From: UBA4427 sp045106235
Lineage (GTDB): Bacteria; Myxococcota_A; UBA9160; UBA4427
DNA length: 64,000 bases
NCBI GenBank assembly: GCA_045106235.1
Contig: JBGCEJ010000011.1
Location: 1 to 64,000, forward strand
Reading direction: 5' to 3'
The position numbers were made by a program, and so were the translations under genes. Of the stretch, positions 33,030 through 40,736 are shown in pieces; the stretch's first letter is position 1; the number at the start of each line of letters is the position of its first letter. The notes below the pieces were generated by a model. It had not been told where the DNA came from. It saw nothing but the letters and a program-made list of their open reading frames with translations, and made no database searches.

Positions 33030-34397
33030 ATGGCCGATCTGGACGAGCTAGAAGAGGAGCAAGGAGAAGGCTACGCCTGGTACGTCGTCGGCGTGCTGAT
33101 GCTGGTCTACGTGTTCTCTTTTCTGGACCGTTCGATTCTCAGCATGATGGTTTCAGATCTGAAGTCGGGGCTCGATCTCGACCAGGACTGGCAGGTCGGC
33201 TTCTTGATGGGGCCTGCCTTCGCGATCTTCTACACGATCTTCGGCATTCCCTTCGGTCGCTTGGCGGATACGCGAAGCCGGAAGCACATCATCTCTTTCG
33301 GGCTCACGATTTGGAGCCTGATGACCGTAGGCTGTGGTCTGGCGCAGCATTTCTGGCAGATGGCGCTCTTGCGTGTCGGCGTCGGGGTGGGGGAGGCGTC
33401 TCTGTCTCCCTCCGCCTACTCCATTATCAGCGACAAGTTCCCGCCCGCAAAACTGGCCCGCGCCATCGCGATTTACTCGAGTGGGATCTATCTCGGATCG
33501 GGCCTCGCCTACATGATCGGGGGGCGAGCCGTCTCGGCACTCCGAGGGACGGAGCCTTGGCAGCTGCCTCTCCTCGGCGCAATCGAGGGTTGGCAAAAAG
33601 TCTTCTTCATTATCGGGCTCCCTGGTCTCCTCGTCGTGCCCTTGGTGTTGCTCACGATTCGGGAGCCCGAGCGGAAAGGCGTTGTCGCGTCCAAGACCGG
33701 AGGCAAGGGAGCGGCGCTGCCGCTTTCGGAAGTGCTGGCCTACGCCAAGACAAACTGGCGGGCTTTGGCGACGCATAATGTCGGGTTCGCACTACTTTCC
33801 TTTTCGAGCTACGGATCGGGGGCTTGGCTCCCCGAAATGTTTAAGCGCGTGCATGGCTGGGACGCAGCGAAATTCGGCTTGATCTACGGGCTGGTTGTTT
33901 TTATCGGCTCTGCAAGCGGAGCAATCTGCGGGGGGATCTTCGCGGATGCATTGTTGAAGCGGGGCTACCGGGACGCGAAGATTCGGGTCGGCTGGATCGC
34001 GGCTTGGACTTGGATTCCCTTTGGCGTCGCTTTCCCGATGATGGCGGATGCGAACTGGGCGATGCTGGTGGTGATCCCTGCTGCGTTCTTGGCCTCGATG
34101 CCTTTCGGCGTGGCGCCTGCGGCTCTGCAAGAAATGATGCCGAATAATCTTCGCGGGCAGATGTCGGCACTCTATCTCTTTGTGATCAACCTGATCGGTT
34201 TGGCGATTGGGCCTATGCTTCTGGCTCTGTGCACGGATTATGTGTTTACGGAGGAAGCGTATGGTCTCGGCGGGATTCGCTGGTCTTTGCTCTCAACCAC
34301 GCTGATCGCGCATCTCTTGTCGGCTGCACTTCTTTGGCGCGGGATGAAGGAGTACCGCTTGGCGCTTGATCGTCGCGAGGCCGCGGCAGACGCCTGA
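33030..34397 (+). CDS. MFS transporter (spinster-like)
   Basis: About 455 residues with 12 predicted membrane helices. The start is probably ATG 33030 (GAGGGG just upstream), giving MADLDELEEEQGEGYAWYVVGVLMLVYVF...; the frame opens at 32919. The inter-helix 2/3 MFS signature GRLADTRSRKHI is present, with FLDRSILSMM in helix 1 and GVGEASLSPSAYSIISDKFP in helix 4, typical of the spinster/glucarate-type MFS branch. It probably imports an organic acid or exports a lipid-like compound. Last gene of the esterase/SDR operon. Confidence 0.92.
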   Translation: MADLDELEEEQGEGYAWYVVGVLMLVYVFSFLDRSILSMMVSDLKSGLDLDQDWQVGFLMGPAFAIFYTIFGIPFGRLADTRSRKHIISFGLTIWSLMTVGCGLAQHFWQMALLRVGVGVGEASLSPSAYSIISDKFPPAKLARAIAIYSSGIYLGSGLAYMIGGRAVSALRGTEPWQLPLLGAIEGWQKVFFIIGLPGLLVVPLVLLTIREPERKGVVASKTGGKGAALPLSEVLAYAKTNWRALATHNVGFALLSFSSYGSGAWLPEMFKRVHGWDAAKFGLIYGLVVFIGSASGAICGGIFADALLKRGYRDAKIRVGWIAAWTWIPFGVAFPMMADANWAMLVVIPAAFLASMPFGVAPAALQEMMPNNLRGQMSALYLFVINLIGLAIGPMLLALCTDYVFTEEAYGLGGIRWSLLSTTLIAHLLSAALLWRGMKEYRLALDRREAAADA

Positions 34398-34441
34398 CGA
34401 CGAGCGCCTGAAGACTCACGTCGGACGAATGGGGTGCGTTT

Positions 34442-35635
34442 CTAGGCGAACCCTTTGCGGTCCATCCAATCTTGGACGAGCGCGACGGCCTCTTTCATTT
34501 TCTCCGGCGCCTGCATGTAGTAGTGGTCTGCGCCGGCGACGTGATGAATCTCTTTATCAACATGGCCGACCGCTTCGTAGAGTCGTTTCGCGTGGCTCGG
34601 CGTGCAGGCGAGGTCGGCGGAATTGTTCACGACGAGGACGGGGCAGGAGATCCGGCTGGCGTTTCCAAGACCATCGGCCCTGGAATCGTCGTAGCTCCAT
34701 TGGGAGAGCCACGAGCGTAGGGTGCAAAAGCGTGCGAGCCCGACCGGTCCATCGTTGACGACTTTGGGGACGCCCAAATAACACATCCCTGCTTTCCGCT
34801 CGGAGGGATCGATCGCGGGATCCAGGAAGCGGGGGTCGGCCATCGTTCCGTGGACGCAGAACGCGCGCTCTGGCGCGGCGCTCGGATCCGCTTTGATTTC
34901 GGCCAGGGTCTGCTTGACCCAGCTTGTGATGCGACGATTTCTTGCGACCTGCTCTTCGCGGTAGAGGCGCACGAAATCATCCGAGTAGGGCGGTTGATGC
35001 GGGTTCGCCGGATCATAGAGATTCCATTTCGAATCACGCTCGAAGGGCTTCTCTTCATCGCGAATCGAGGGATCAATCCATTCCGTGAGCGTGACCGAGC
35101 GGCTGATATGGGCAGCCAGGAGCAGCACGCCATCCGCGGGTAGGAGTCCTGCCGCAACGAGATCCGCAGGGTCGCCTGCCGGTGTTTTCGTGATTGTCGG
35201 ATTTTCTGCCTGATCCTGATAGAAGAGCGAAAGCGATCCGCCGCCGGACCAGCCGCCGAGGAGAATTTTTTCGTAGCCGAAGCGCTTGCCGAGATCTTTG
35301 ATGCAGGCGCCGAGATCCAACACGCATTTTTCGAGGATGAGTGCAGTGTCATTTCCGCGGTAGCGCGGGTTGCAGTAGACGACGTGGACGCCGGAGCTCG
35401 CGAGCGCGTTGACGAGCGGGAGAAAGGATCCGCCGCCGATCGGATGAGAGAAGACGATGACCGTTTTGGATTCGACGTCAGTCGGCCGGATGCGCATGCA
35501 TTCCACAAAGACCATGCCTTCGTCGCCGCCGTAGACGTCCTTGATCGGGCTCGGGTCCGAATGAAGGATGCCGTAGGGCTCCCGTAAGACGGAACGGCGT
35601 TTGCCGGAAGACGGGTGTCTCTCCGCTCCGCTCAC
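34442..35635 (-). CDS. Alpha/beta hydrolase
   Basis: 397 residues. The fold is indicated by VIVFSHPIGGGS (oxyanion strand-loop), the nucleophile elbow GGWSGGGS, and the late catalytic pair CPVLVVNNSADLACTP and GADHYYM. An insertion between strands 6 and 7 (about residues 190-290) probably forms a lid. The start is a GTG overlapping the stop of the upstream VOC gene by 4 bp, so expression is coupled. As the last gene of the five-gene operon, it may hydrolyse a C-C bond or an ester in a ring-cleavage product; this is inference. Confidence 0.88.
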   Translation of the reverse strand: MSGAERHPSSGKRRSVLREPYGILHSDPSPIKDVYGGDEGMVFVECMRIRPTDVESKTVIVFSHPIGGGSFLPLVNALASSGVHVVYCNPRYRGNDTALILEKCVLDLGACIKDLGKRFGYEKILLGGWSGGGSLSLFYQDQAENPTITKTPAGDPADLVAAGLLPADGVLLLAAHISRSVTLTEWIDPSIRDEEKPFERDSKWNLYDPANPHQPPYSDDFVRLYREEQVARNRRITSWVKQTLAEIKADPSAAPERAFCVHGTMADPRFLDPAIDPSERKAGMCYLGVPKVVNDGPVGLARFCTLRSWLSQWSYDDSRADGLGNASRISCPVLVVNNSADLACTPSHAKRLYEAVGHVDKEIHHVAGADHYYMQAPEKMKEAVALVQDWMDRKGFA

Positions 35636-36315
35636 GAAGGTACCGGCGGCTCTGCGAAGCTCACCGCTGCGCCGACTTCTTCGTCACTCATCTTGAGCAG
35701 CGCATCATAGACCGGCTTTGGGTATCGCATATGCGGTTTGCTCGGATCCATTGGAGGCTGTTTGACGGGCTCGGCGGGCGACACATACTCCGAGGGCTTC
35801 ATGAAGCGCGCCAAGTCAGCCGAGCTGATCCCAGCCTGCTCTGCGGTCTTGGGATCGACCCAGTTTTTCGCTTCGACGGCCTTTTCTGCCGTGGCGACTT
35901 CGAGTGTGAGGCCTTCGGGGCCGGCAAAGTAGATCGAGTGACACATGCCATGATCGATGGGCCCGAGAACGTTCACGCCCCGAGACCGGATGCGGTTCTG
36001 AATCCCGCGCAGCTCGACCAGATCGTCCACATGCAAGGCGAGGTGTTGCAGGGTTCCGGGCGCCGAGGGCAGCGCGCCGCTTCCGGCGTGGGTCTTGCCG
36101 TATTCGATCTCGACGTCGGCGTTCGCCGGAAGCTGAACGAAGGAGATGAGGCATTGTTCGCTGCCTTCAAGAAAGGCATGAAGCCCGCCCGGGACGCCGT
36201 GCATCTCGAAGATGGCGACGAGCGGGAGACCGAGGACGTCCGAGAAGAACTCGATCTGTGATTTGATATCCGCGGTCGAGAAGGCGATGTGATGAACACC
36301 GTTTGCTTTGATCAT
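35632..36315 (-). CDS. VOC-family (glyoxalase/extradiol dioxygenase fold) protein
   Basis: 227 residues from ATG 36315 (AAGGAA 8 bp upstream). The first betaalphabetabetabeta module is HHIAFSTADIKSQIEFFSDVLGLPLVAIFEM, and the second carries LQHLALHVDDLVELRGIQNRIRSRGVNV and ends GPEGLTLEVATAE. The metal-site pattern His (module 1 start), His in HLALHV, and Glu in TLEVA is present. A C-terminal extension of about 65 residues (ISSADLARFMKPSEYV...) is unusual. It could be a ring-cleaving dioxygenase or an isomerase; the substrate is unknown. Confidence 0.9.
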   Translation of the reverse strand: MIKANGVHHIAFSTADIKSQIEFFSDVLGLPLVAIFEMHGVPGGLHAFLEGSEQCLISFVQLPANADVEIEYGKTHAGSGALPSAPGTLQHLALHVDDLVELRGIQNRIRSRGVNVLGPIDHGMCHSIYFAGPEGLTLEVATAEKAVEAKNWVDPKTAEQAGISSADLARFMKPSEYVSPAEPVKQPPMDPSKPHMRYPKPVYDALLKMSDEEVGAAVSFAEPPVPS

Positions 36316-36341
36316 CGAGAGGATTCCTTCCTGATCTTGGA

Positions 36342-37439
36342 CTACCAAAGAGTGAGGATATGCCCTTCTTCGGGGTCGAGGCGCCCGCCGAGGGCGTCGA
36401 GGTAGACCTTTTCGAGGGCGGCTTCGCCCTGATGGCGTTGGATCTTCATCCAGCCATCGCTCCATTTCGCGAACTCGCGCCAAGCGCTGCCGAGACGTTC
36501 CTGGAGTCCCGCGCCGCCCCAATCTTCTGTGCGCTTTGCGATCCGTGCGGGGGCAAAGAAGAACTCGGGGGTTGGGCCGGGCAAGTCGCTGGGCCGGGGC
36601 CCGGAGTCCCAATGGGTGGCGCCGACCGTGCAAGAGTATTTCAGCTTGTCGCGGAGATGCGAATGAACGGCATGCACGACTTCGCCGTTGCCCGCCATGT
36701 CGACCATGACGGCGGGGCGTTCGTTCGGGATTCGGCTTACTTGGTCATAGAGCACGACCTCGTCGTAACAGCCAAGGCCTTCAACGAAGGCCTTGTTGCG
36801 CGCGGAAGTTAGGCCGACGACGGCGCTGCCTTCCTTTTGTTTGCACATGAAGGCGAGCGCGATCGAGGTCTTGCTCGAAGCGCTGGTAATGATCGTCGAT
36901 TCCGCGCCATAGTGGCCTTCGTCCGCGATCATGTCCTCGGCGAGGAATGACGTCATGAAGAGACCGCGGAGGAGAAGGATATGATCCTCGAAGGCTTCTT
37001 CGTAGAGCGCATCCGGTCCGACCCAGGTGTAGGAGCGATAGACCATGGCGTGCTCGGTGCGATGTTCGGCCATATCGATCATGCCCGTTGTGTTGGCTTT
37101 GGCGTCGATGATGAGATGGCGACTCATCGGAAAAAAGCCGAAACAGCGCGACCCGACCGGCGCGTCGGCATTCCGCGATTCGATCACGTCGGCAAATCCC
37201 ATAGCCGGAATTCGGCCCCAGCGATCCGGGCCAGGGAAGAAGCCCCAGTAGTTCAGCATGTCGCCGGCCGCCGCATAAGAGATGTTATTCGAGGTGAGCG
37301 CGAAGCGGTCGATCTTGAGGAGGACCTGGCCTTCGGCGAGGGTGTCGACGGGGGCGCCTTCCGCGATGCGGCAGTTCTCGAAATTGTCTCGGTCGACCTG
37401 GAAATCGATGGGCCGGGGGGCGGGAATCGTTTCAGACAT
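36342..37439 (-). CDS. DUF2855-family protein
   Basis: 365 residues matching the DUF2855 family, a poorly characterised branch of the medium-chain dehydrogenase fold without the zinc ligands. Segments ALTSNNISYAAAGDMLNYWGFFPGPD, RIPAMGFADVIES and FFPMSRHLIIDAKAN are characteristic. A Rossmann-like segment follows (TIITSASSKTSIALAFMC), so NAD(P)H binding is likely. AAAGGAG lies 6 bp before the ATG. In this operon it may be a quinone- or enoyl-reductase-like step; the reaction of the family is not established. Confidence 0.88.
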   Translation of the reverse strand: MSETIPAPRPIDFQVDRDNFENCRIAEGAPVDTLAEGQVLLKIDRFALTSNNISYAAAGDMLNYWGFFPGPDRWGRIPAMGFADVIESRNADAPVGSRCFGFFPMSRHLIIDAKANTTGMIDMAEHRTEHAMVYRSYTWVGPDALYEEAFEDHILLLRGLFMTSFLAEDMIADEGHYGAESTIITSASSKTSIALAFMCKQKEGSAVVGLTSARNKAFVEGLGCYDEVVLYDQVSRIPNERPAVMVDMAGNGEVVHAVHSHLRDKLKYSCTVGATHWDSGPRPSDLPGPTPEFFFAPARIAKRTEDWGGAGLQERLGSAWREFAKWSDGWMKIQRHQGEAALEKVYLDALGGRLDPEEGHILTLW

Positions 37440-37458
37440 GAAGAGCTCCTTTGAGATC

Positions 37459-37486
37459 GGCAGAGGGCGCAGGGCAGAGGGCAGAG
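37459..37486. repeat. Four-copy 7-bp tandem repeat
   Basis: GGCAGAG, GGCGCAG, GGCAGAG, GGCAGAG in register, in the 79-bp gap between the isochorismatase-like and DUF2855 genes. Confidence 0.8.
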
Positions 37487-37518
37487 TTGGGTTTGGGGCG
37501 CGAACGCGTTCCCGCCCG

Positions 37519-38136
37519 CTACGCCCAGAGCGCGAGCAGATCTTCGGCGGTCGTTTGGGTCGTGATGCGTGCCAGGCTGTGCTTGAGCACCATCTCGGCG
37601 TAGTCGGTGGGGTAACCGGAGACGCAGTCCGTCACGAGAACGACGTCGTAGCCATGGTTGAGGGCCTCGATGACGACGCCTTGGATACCGACGTTGAGTG
37701 AGACACCCGTGACGACCACGGTTGAGACGCCCAGCGATCGGAGCGTGGGGTCGAGGCCCGTGCCGTGAAAGGGCGACATCCCGTGGAGTCGGACGCTATC
37801 GAGATCGGAGGGTTCGGGGCCGAGCTCCGGGATCACATCGACGGACTCCTCGCCGAGCACCATGTAGTCGGGGTCCTTCAACATATGGTTGACCATGGGA
37901 ACGTTCTGGTACGAACCTGCGCGGTCTCGTCGGAAAGCCGCTCGGCAATGGATCACCGGAATTTGCGTCTTACGCGCTGCTCCAAGCAAGCCCTCGAGTC
38001 GCTTGGGAATTCCTTGGGAAGCAACGGTCTCCGCGAGTAGCTTGATGACCGCGAGGTCGCCGATCACGCCGCGCTGCATTTCCATTGTTAAGACCGCGGC
38101 GCGGCCGGGTTGTACGAGGTCAGAGAGTGCGCTCAT
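37519..38136 (-). CDS. Isochorismatase-family hydrolase lacking the catalytic Cys
   Basis: 205 residues of the isochorismatase fold: AVLTMEMQRGVIG at the N-terminus, PVIHCRAAFRR, the FHGTGLDPTLRSLGV helix and VVVTGVSLNVGIQG. The usual catalytic Cys at the end of VTGV...NVC is Gly150, as in true isochorismatases such as EntB/PhzD, which also lack it. The usual N-terminal catalytic Asp (IDMQ) is Glu19. The Lys of the triad is not obvious. It is thus not a typical amidase; an altered hydrolase or a non-catalytic protein is possible. AGGAG is upstream of the ATG. Confidence 0.85.
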   Translation of the reverse strand: MSALSDLVQPGRAAVLTMEMQRGVIGDLAVIKLLAETVASQGIPKRLEGLLGAARKTQIPVIHCRAAFRRDRAGSYQNVPMVNHMLKDPDYMVLGEESVDVIPELGPEPSDLDSVRLHGMSPFHGTGLDPTLRSLGVSTVVVTGVSLNVGIQGVVIEALNHGYDVVLVTDCVSGYPTDYAEMVLKHSLARITTQTTAEDLLALWA

Positions 38137-38166
38137 TTTGATTGGGCTCCTAGCTAGAGGTGTTGC

Positions 38167-38637
38167 TTAGTGATGGCCGCGCGGGGGTGTGTCGGGGGCA
38201 AAGACTTCCTGACCGTCGACCTCGACCCGGGTTCTACGAAGCTTGAGCTCAAGGATCCGCCACTGGCCATCGTTATCCTTGCGATACTTTTCGAAATACC
38301 ATCCGACGCCCCAGAGAAAGCGCCGCTCGCTGCCTTCGGGAAACCAGAGCATGTCCTCCATCGCCCAGGTGCCGACTGCCGTAGTCGGACTTGTTAGGTC
38401 GATGATTGGCATATGCCCATGATGGCAGGTCTTTACTTCTTGGAGCATGGGGGAGAGGAAATCCACGAAAGCCTGGCGGCCGTGAATCAGGGGGGCGCCG
38501 TCCTGAGTTGAATCGATGGTGCAGTCTTCGCAGAAGACATCCGCCCATTCGGACCAGCGCTTCTGATCCATCAGCATGTAGTAGCGGGCCTTCAGCTGCT
38601 TGATCAGCTCGATCTCGACCAGGTCCTGGGGCGTCAT
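38167..38637 (-). CDS. SnoaL-like (NTF2-fold) protein
   Basis: 156 residues from ATG 38637, which has AAGGAAGTG just upstream; the frame extends to 38910 without support. Signature: QDLVEIELIKQLKARYYMLMDQKRWSEWADVFCEDCTID, then HGRQAFVDFL, CHHGHMPIIDLTS (His-rich turn) and ERRFLWGVGWYFEKYRK. SnoaL-fold enzymes are often dehydratases or isomerases; the acidic and histidine residues of the pocket are plausible here. It is the first gene of the five-gene minus-strand operon, 30 bp from the isochorismatase-like gene. Confidence 0.85.
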   Translation of the reverse strand: MTPQDLVEIELIKQLKARYYMLMDQKRWSEWADVFCEDCTIDSTQDGAPLIHGRQAFVDFLSPMLQEVKTCHHGHMPIIDLTSPTTAVGTWAMEDMLWFPEGSERRFLWGVGWYFEKYRKDNDGQWRILELKLRRTRVEVDGQEVFAPDTPPRGHH

Positions 38638-38961
38638 TTCACTTCCTTCACGCGGGTTCTGTGGGAGCGAAGCGCGGATGCGCAGCGTCGAGATTCTATC
38701 CGGGAGGCGCATTGCCCTGCATCGGGCCGCCAGTGAATCCGGGTCCCCCGAAAGCCCCGCGGGTATTCCGGGTGCCTCAGGGGCGAAGAGGGCCAGAAAG
38801 TCGGCAAGTAACCGGAAATAGAGAAGAAATTCAGGCTTTGCCTGCTCATGAAGATCTTCAGTTCGGTCGAAAAAAGAGGAGTCTTCGTTGAAATCGACAT
38901 TGATTTTCATTTTCCACGGAGATAAGATGAGGGCTCTCCGAAGCCAAAGGACTTTGTCTCA
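38638..38961. other. Divergent intergenic region with no gene
   Basis: The gap separates the SnoaL operon and the bfd-like gene. Its left part is GC-rich and featureless to me; the right part (38884-38935) is A/T-richer and contains the Fur-box-like site. Confidence 0.5.
38896..38914. promoter_or_regulatory. Candidate Fur box upstream of the bfd-like gene
   Basis: GACATTGATTTTCATTTTC matches the 19-bp Fur consensus GATAATGATAATCATTATC at 14 positions (counted by hand). It ends 47 bp before the bfd-like start. Bacterioferritin-associated ferredoxins are known Fur targets, so the position fits. Confidence 0.5.
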
Positions 38962-39201
38962 ATGCTCGTTTGTAATTGCCGCGGCGTCACAGATGGTCAG
39001 ATCCGAAAGCTCGTTCGCGAGGGTGCCTCCTCGACCGGACAGATTGTCCGCGCGACGGGCGCCGGGCGGGGGTGCGGCGGCTGCCGCTCAGCCGTTCGCA
39101 AAGTCGTCGCAGAGACCGTCGAGCAAGAACTGGCTCAACGCCAGCACGCCGAATCCATCGCGCTTCCCATGGCCGGTATGGCCGGCAAGCTCGGGCGCTA
39201 G
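38962..39201 (+). CDS. bfd: Bfd-like [2Fe-2S] ferredoxin
   Basis: 79 residues with the BFD fold and its four cluster cysteines at 4, 6, 38 and 41 (CNC and CGGC). Segments VTDGQIRKLVREG and TGAGRGCGGCRSAVRKVVAE are typical of bacterioferritin-associated ferredoxin. It releases iron from bacterioferritin by supplying electrons; no bacterioferritin gene is visible nearby. The C-terminal ~25 residues are an extension. A Fur-box-like element lies upstream, so induction by low iron is probable. Confidence 0.87.
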   Translation: MLVCNCRGVTDGQIRKLVREGASSTGQIVRATGAGRGCGGCRSAVRKVVAETVEQELAQRQHAESIALPMAGMAGKLGR

Positions 39202-39207
39202 CTCCGC

Positions 39208-40263
39208 TCAGGGCGCTTCAAAACCTAAAGCCTGCATGTCGACGATGTTCTTCAGCGTCTCCCCGGCCACGTAGCGTTCGAGATTCTGGAAGAAGAGCTC
39301 GAAGACGTCTTCCATGTAGCGATCCGTTGCGACGGACGAATGCGCCGAAATATAGACGTTCGGCAAATCCCAAAGCGGACTCTTTGCGTCGAGCGGCTCG
39401 GGGTCGAAGACGTCGAGGACGGCGGCGGCGAGGGGCTCGTCGCGCATGACCCGGGCCAGTTCGACCTCATCGACGAGGGTTCCTCGCGCGACGTTGACGA
39501 GGACGGCGTGCCGGGGCAGGGCGGCGAGGGCCGCTGCGTCGATGAGATGATGAGTTTCATCGGTCGCGGGCGCTGAGATCAAGACTGCATCGCATTCCCC
39601 GAGCATCAAGTGAAGATCTTCGACGGGGTAGAGCGCGTCGACATCCTCAGAGGACTGGCCCCGCTTGGCGCTTCGCTTCAGGCCGAGGGTGCGACAGCCC
39701 AGGGCACGAGCGCGGGCGGCGACGCCTTGACCGATATGGCCGAGGCCGACAATCCCGATCGTCGAGCCCGCGAAGGTCCGTCCGTAGCTTCGCTCGTAGA
39801 GATGGTCGCGCTGAAACTCGTCGGCTTCGCGGAATCGCTTCCAGACCTGGAGGAGGCGTCCGATCACCCATTCGGACATGGAGCCCGCGCTGACGCCGGA
39901 GCTGTTGGTCAGGGTGACTGTATTTGGGTCGATCCCCGCGGTGGAGAACTGTTCTACGCCGGCGCCGGCGCCCTGAACCCATTGCAGGGCGGGCGCGCGT
40001 TCGTTTAAGCGGTCGGGGGTGTGGAGGGTCGCGAGTACATGGGACTCGGCGAGGATCGCCTCACGTTCCGCCGCGCAGCCCGTCGCAAAGGGCGGAGGTT
40101 CTGGGATGGGGTCGCCCGGACTGAGAGAAACCCAGTCTGCACCGGGGTCGATGGGCAGGCCCTTGGCTTCGACGCCGGGAAGCGCATTGAGACGTTCGAG
40201 GTTTTCCGGAGTTGCGAAAGGCGGAAAGCCCAGGCAAACGCGAAGCGGATTGGGGTTCGACAT
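39208..40263 (-). CDS. D-isomer-specific 2-hydroxyacid dehydrogenase
   Basis: 351 residues from ATG 40263; the frame is open to 40593 without support. The NAD-binding motif is TIGIVGLGHIGQGVAARARALG. The catalytic set is visible: the Arg in NVARGTLVDE, a Glu near the helix (DEPLAAAVLDVFDPEPL), and His in YISAHSS. This matches the D-2-hydroxyacid dehydrogenase family (hydroxypyruvate/phosphoglycerate type). It may reduce a 2-oxo acid. It converges on bfd and is divergent from a small zinc-ribbon gene. Confidence 0.9.
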   Translation of the reverse strand: MSNPNPLRVCLGFPPFATPENLERLNALPGVEAKGLPIDPGADWVSLSPGDPIPEPPPFATGCAAEREAILAESHVLATLHTPDRLNERAPALQWVQGAGAGVEQFSTAGIDPNTVTLTNSSGVSAGSMSEWVIGRLLQVWKRFREADEFQRDHLYERSYGRTFAGSTIGIVGLGHIGQGVAARARALGCRTLGLKRSAKRGQSSEDVDALYPVEDLHLMLGECDAVLISAPATDETHHLIDAAALAALPRHAVLVNVARGTLVDEVELARVMRDEPLAAAVLDVFDPEPLDAKSPLWDLPNVYISAHSSVATDRYMEDVFELFFQNLERYVAGETLKNIVDMQALGFEAP

Positions 40264-40492
40264 GGGCGTTTTGACTCCGTCGTGTTGAAGTGAGGGGCTT
40301 TCAGTGTGGCGCTTCGGTCCCTGGACTTCAATCACCGCATGCGGGTCAAAAAACAGAACTTCTCCTGAAAAGACCCGAGCGACTTTTTTAAGCGCGATTG
40401 AGAAAGTGAGACTCGGATGTCGGCGAAGGCATCCCCTAAACCGGCGCCCCCTCCGGCAGAAGGTGGGCGCGACGACGCTGGAGGAAAGAGCG

Positions 40493-40657
40493 ATGGGTAA
40501 AGCGTGCGCTTGGTGCGGAACTTTGTTGCGAGCCGTTTCGGGAACTTCGTTGCCTACGCGACAGACTCTTTGCGAGGGCTGCCTCGAAGACATGCAGACG
40601 GTGCTCGGAGCGAACGGGCTTCAGCTTGCTGCCAAGGAGACTCCGCCACCGAAATGA
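40493..40657 (+). CDS. Small zinc-ribbon-like protein
   Basis: 54 residues from ATG 40493 (GGAGGAAAG about 6 bp upstream). CAWCG is followed 21 residues later by CEGC, a CxxC...CxxC pair for a single zinc ion, in MGKACAWCGTLL and LCEGCLEDMQ. No other domain is present, and it ends PPPK. It is too short to be recognised from open frame length alone. Role unknown. Confidence 0.6.
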   Translation: MGKACAWCGTLLRAVSGTSLPTRQTLCEGCLEDMQTVLGANGLQLAAKETPPPK

Positions 40658-40736
40658 GGCCCGGCTGACAGGCGGCGGATTCGTGATCTAGTCTCGTGCT
40701 GCGCGCTGATGTGCGGAGAAGGCGAGAGGGTCGACG

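Noticed and set aside
38638..38910. Extended N-terminus of the SnoaL gene
   Set aside because: The frame is open but ATG 38637 has a strong AAGGAAGTG site; the extension overlaps the Fur-box gap.
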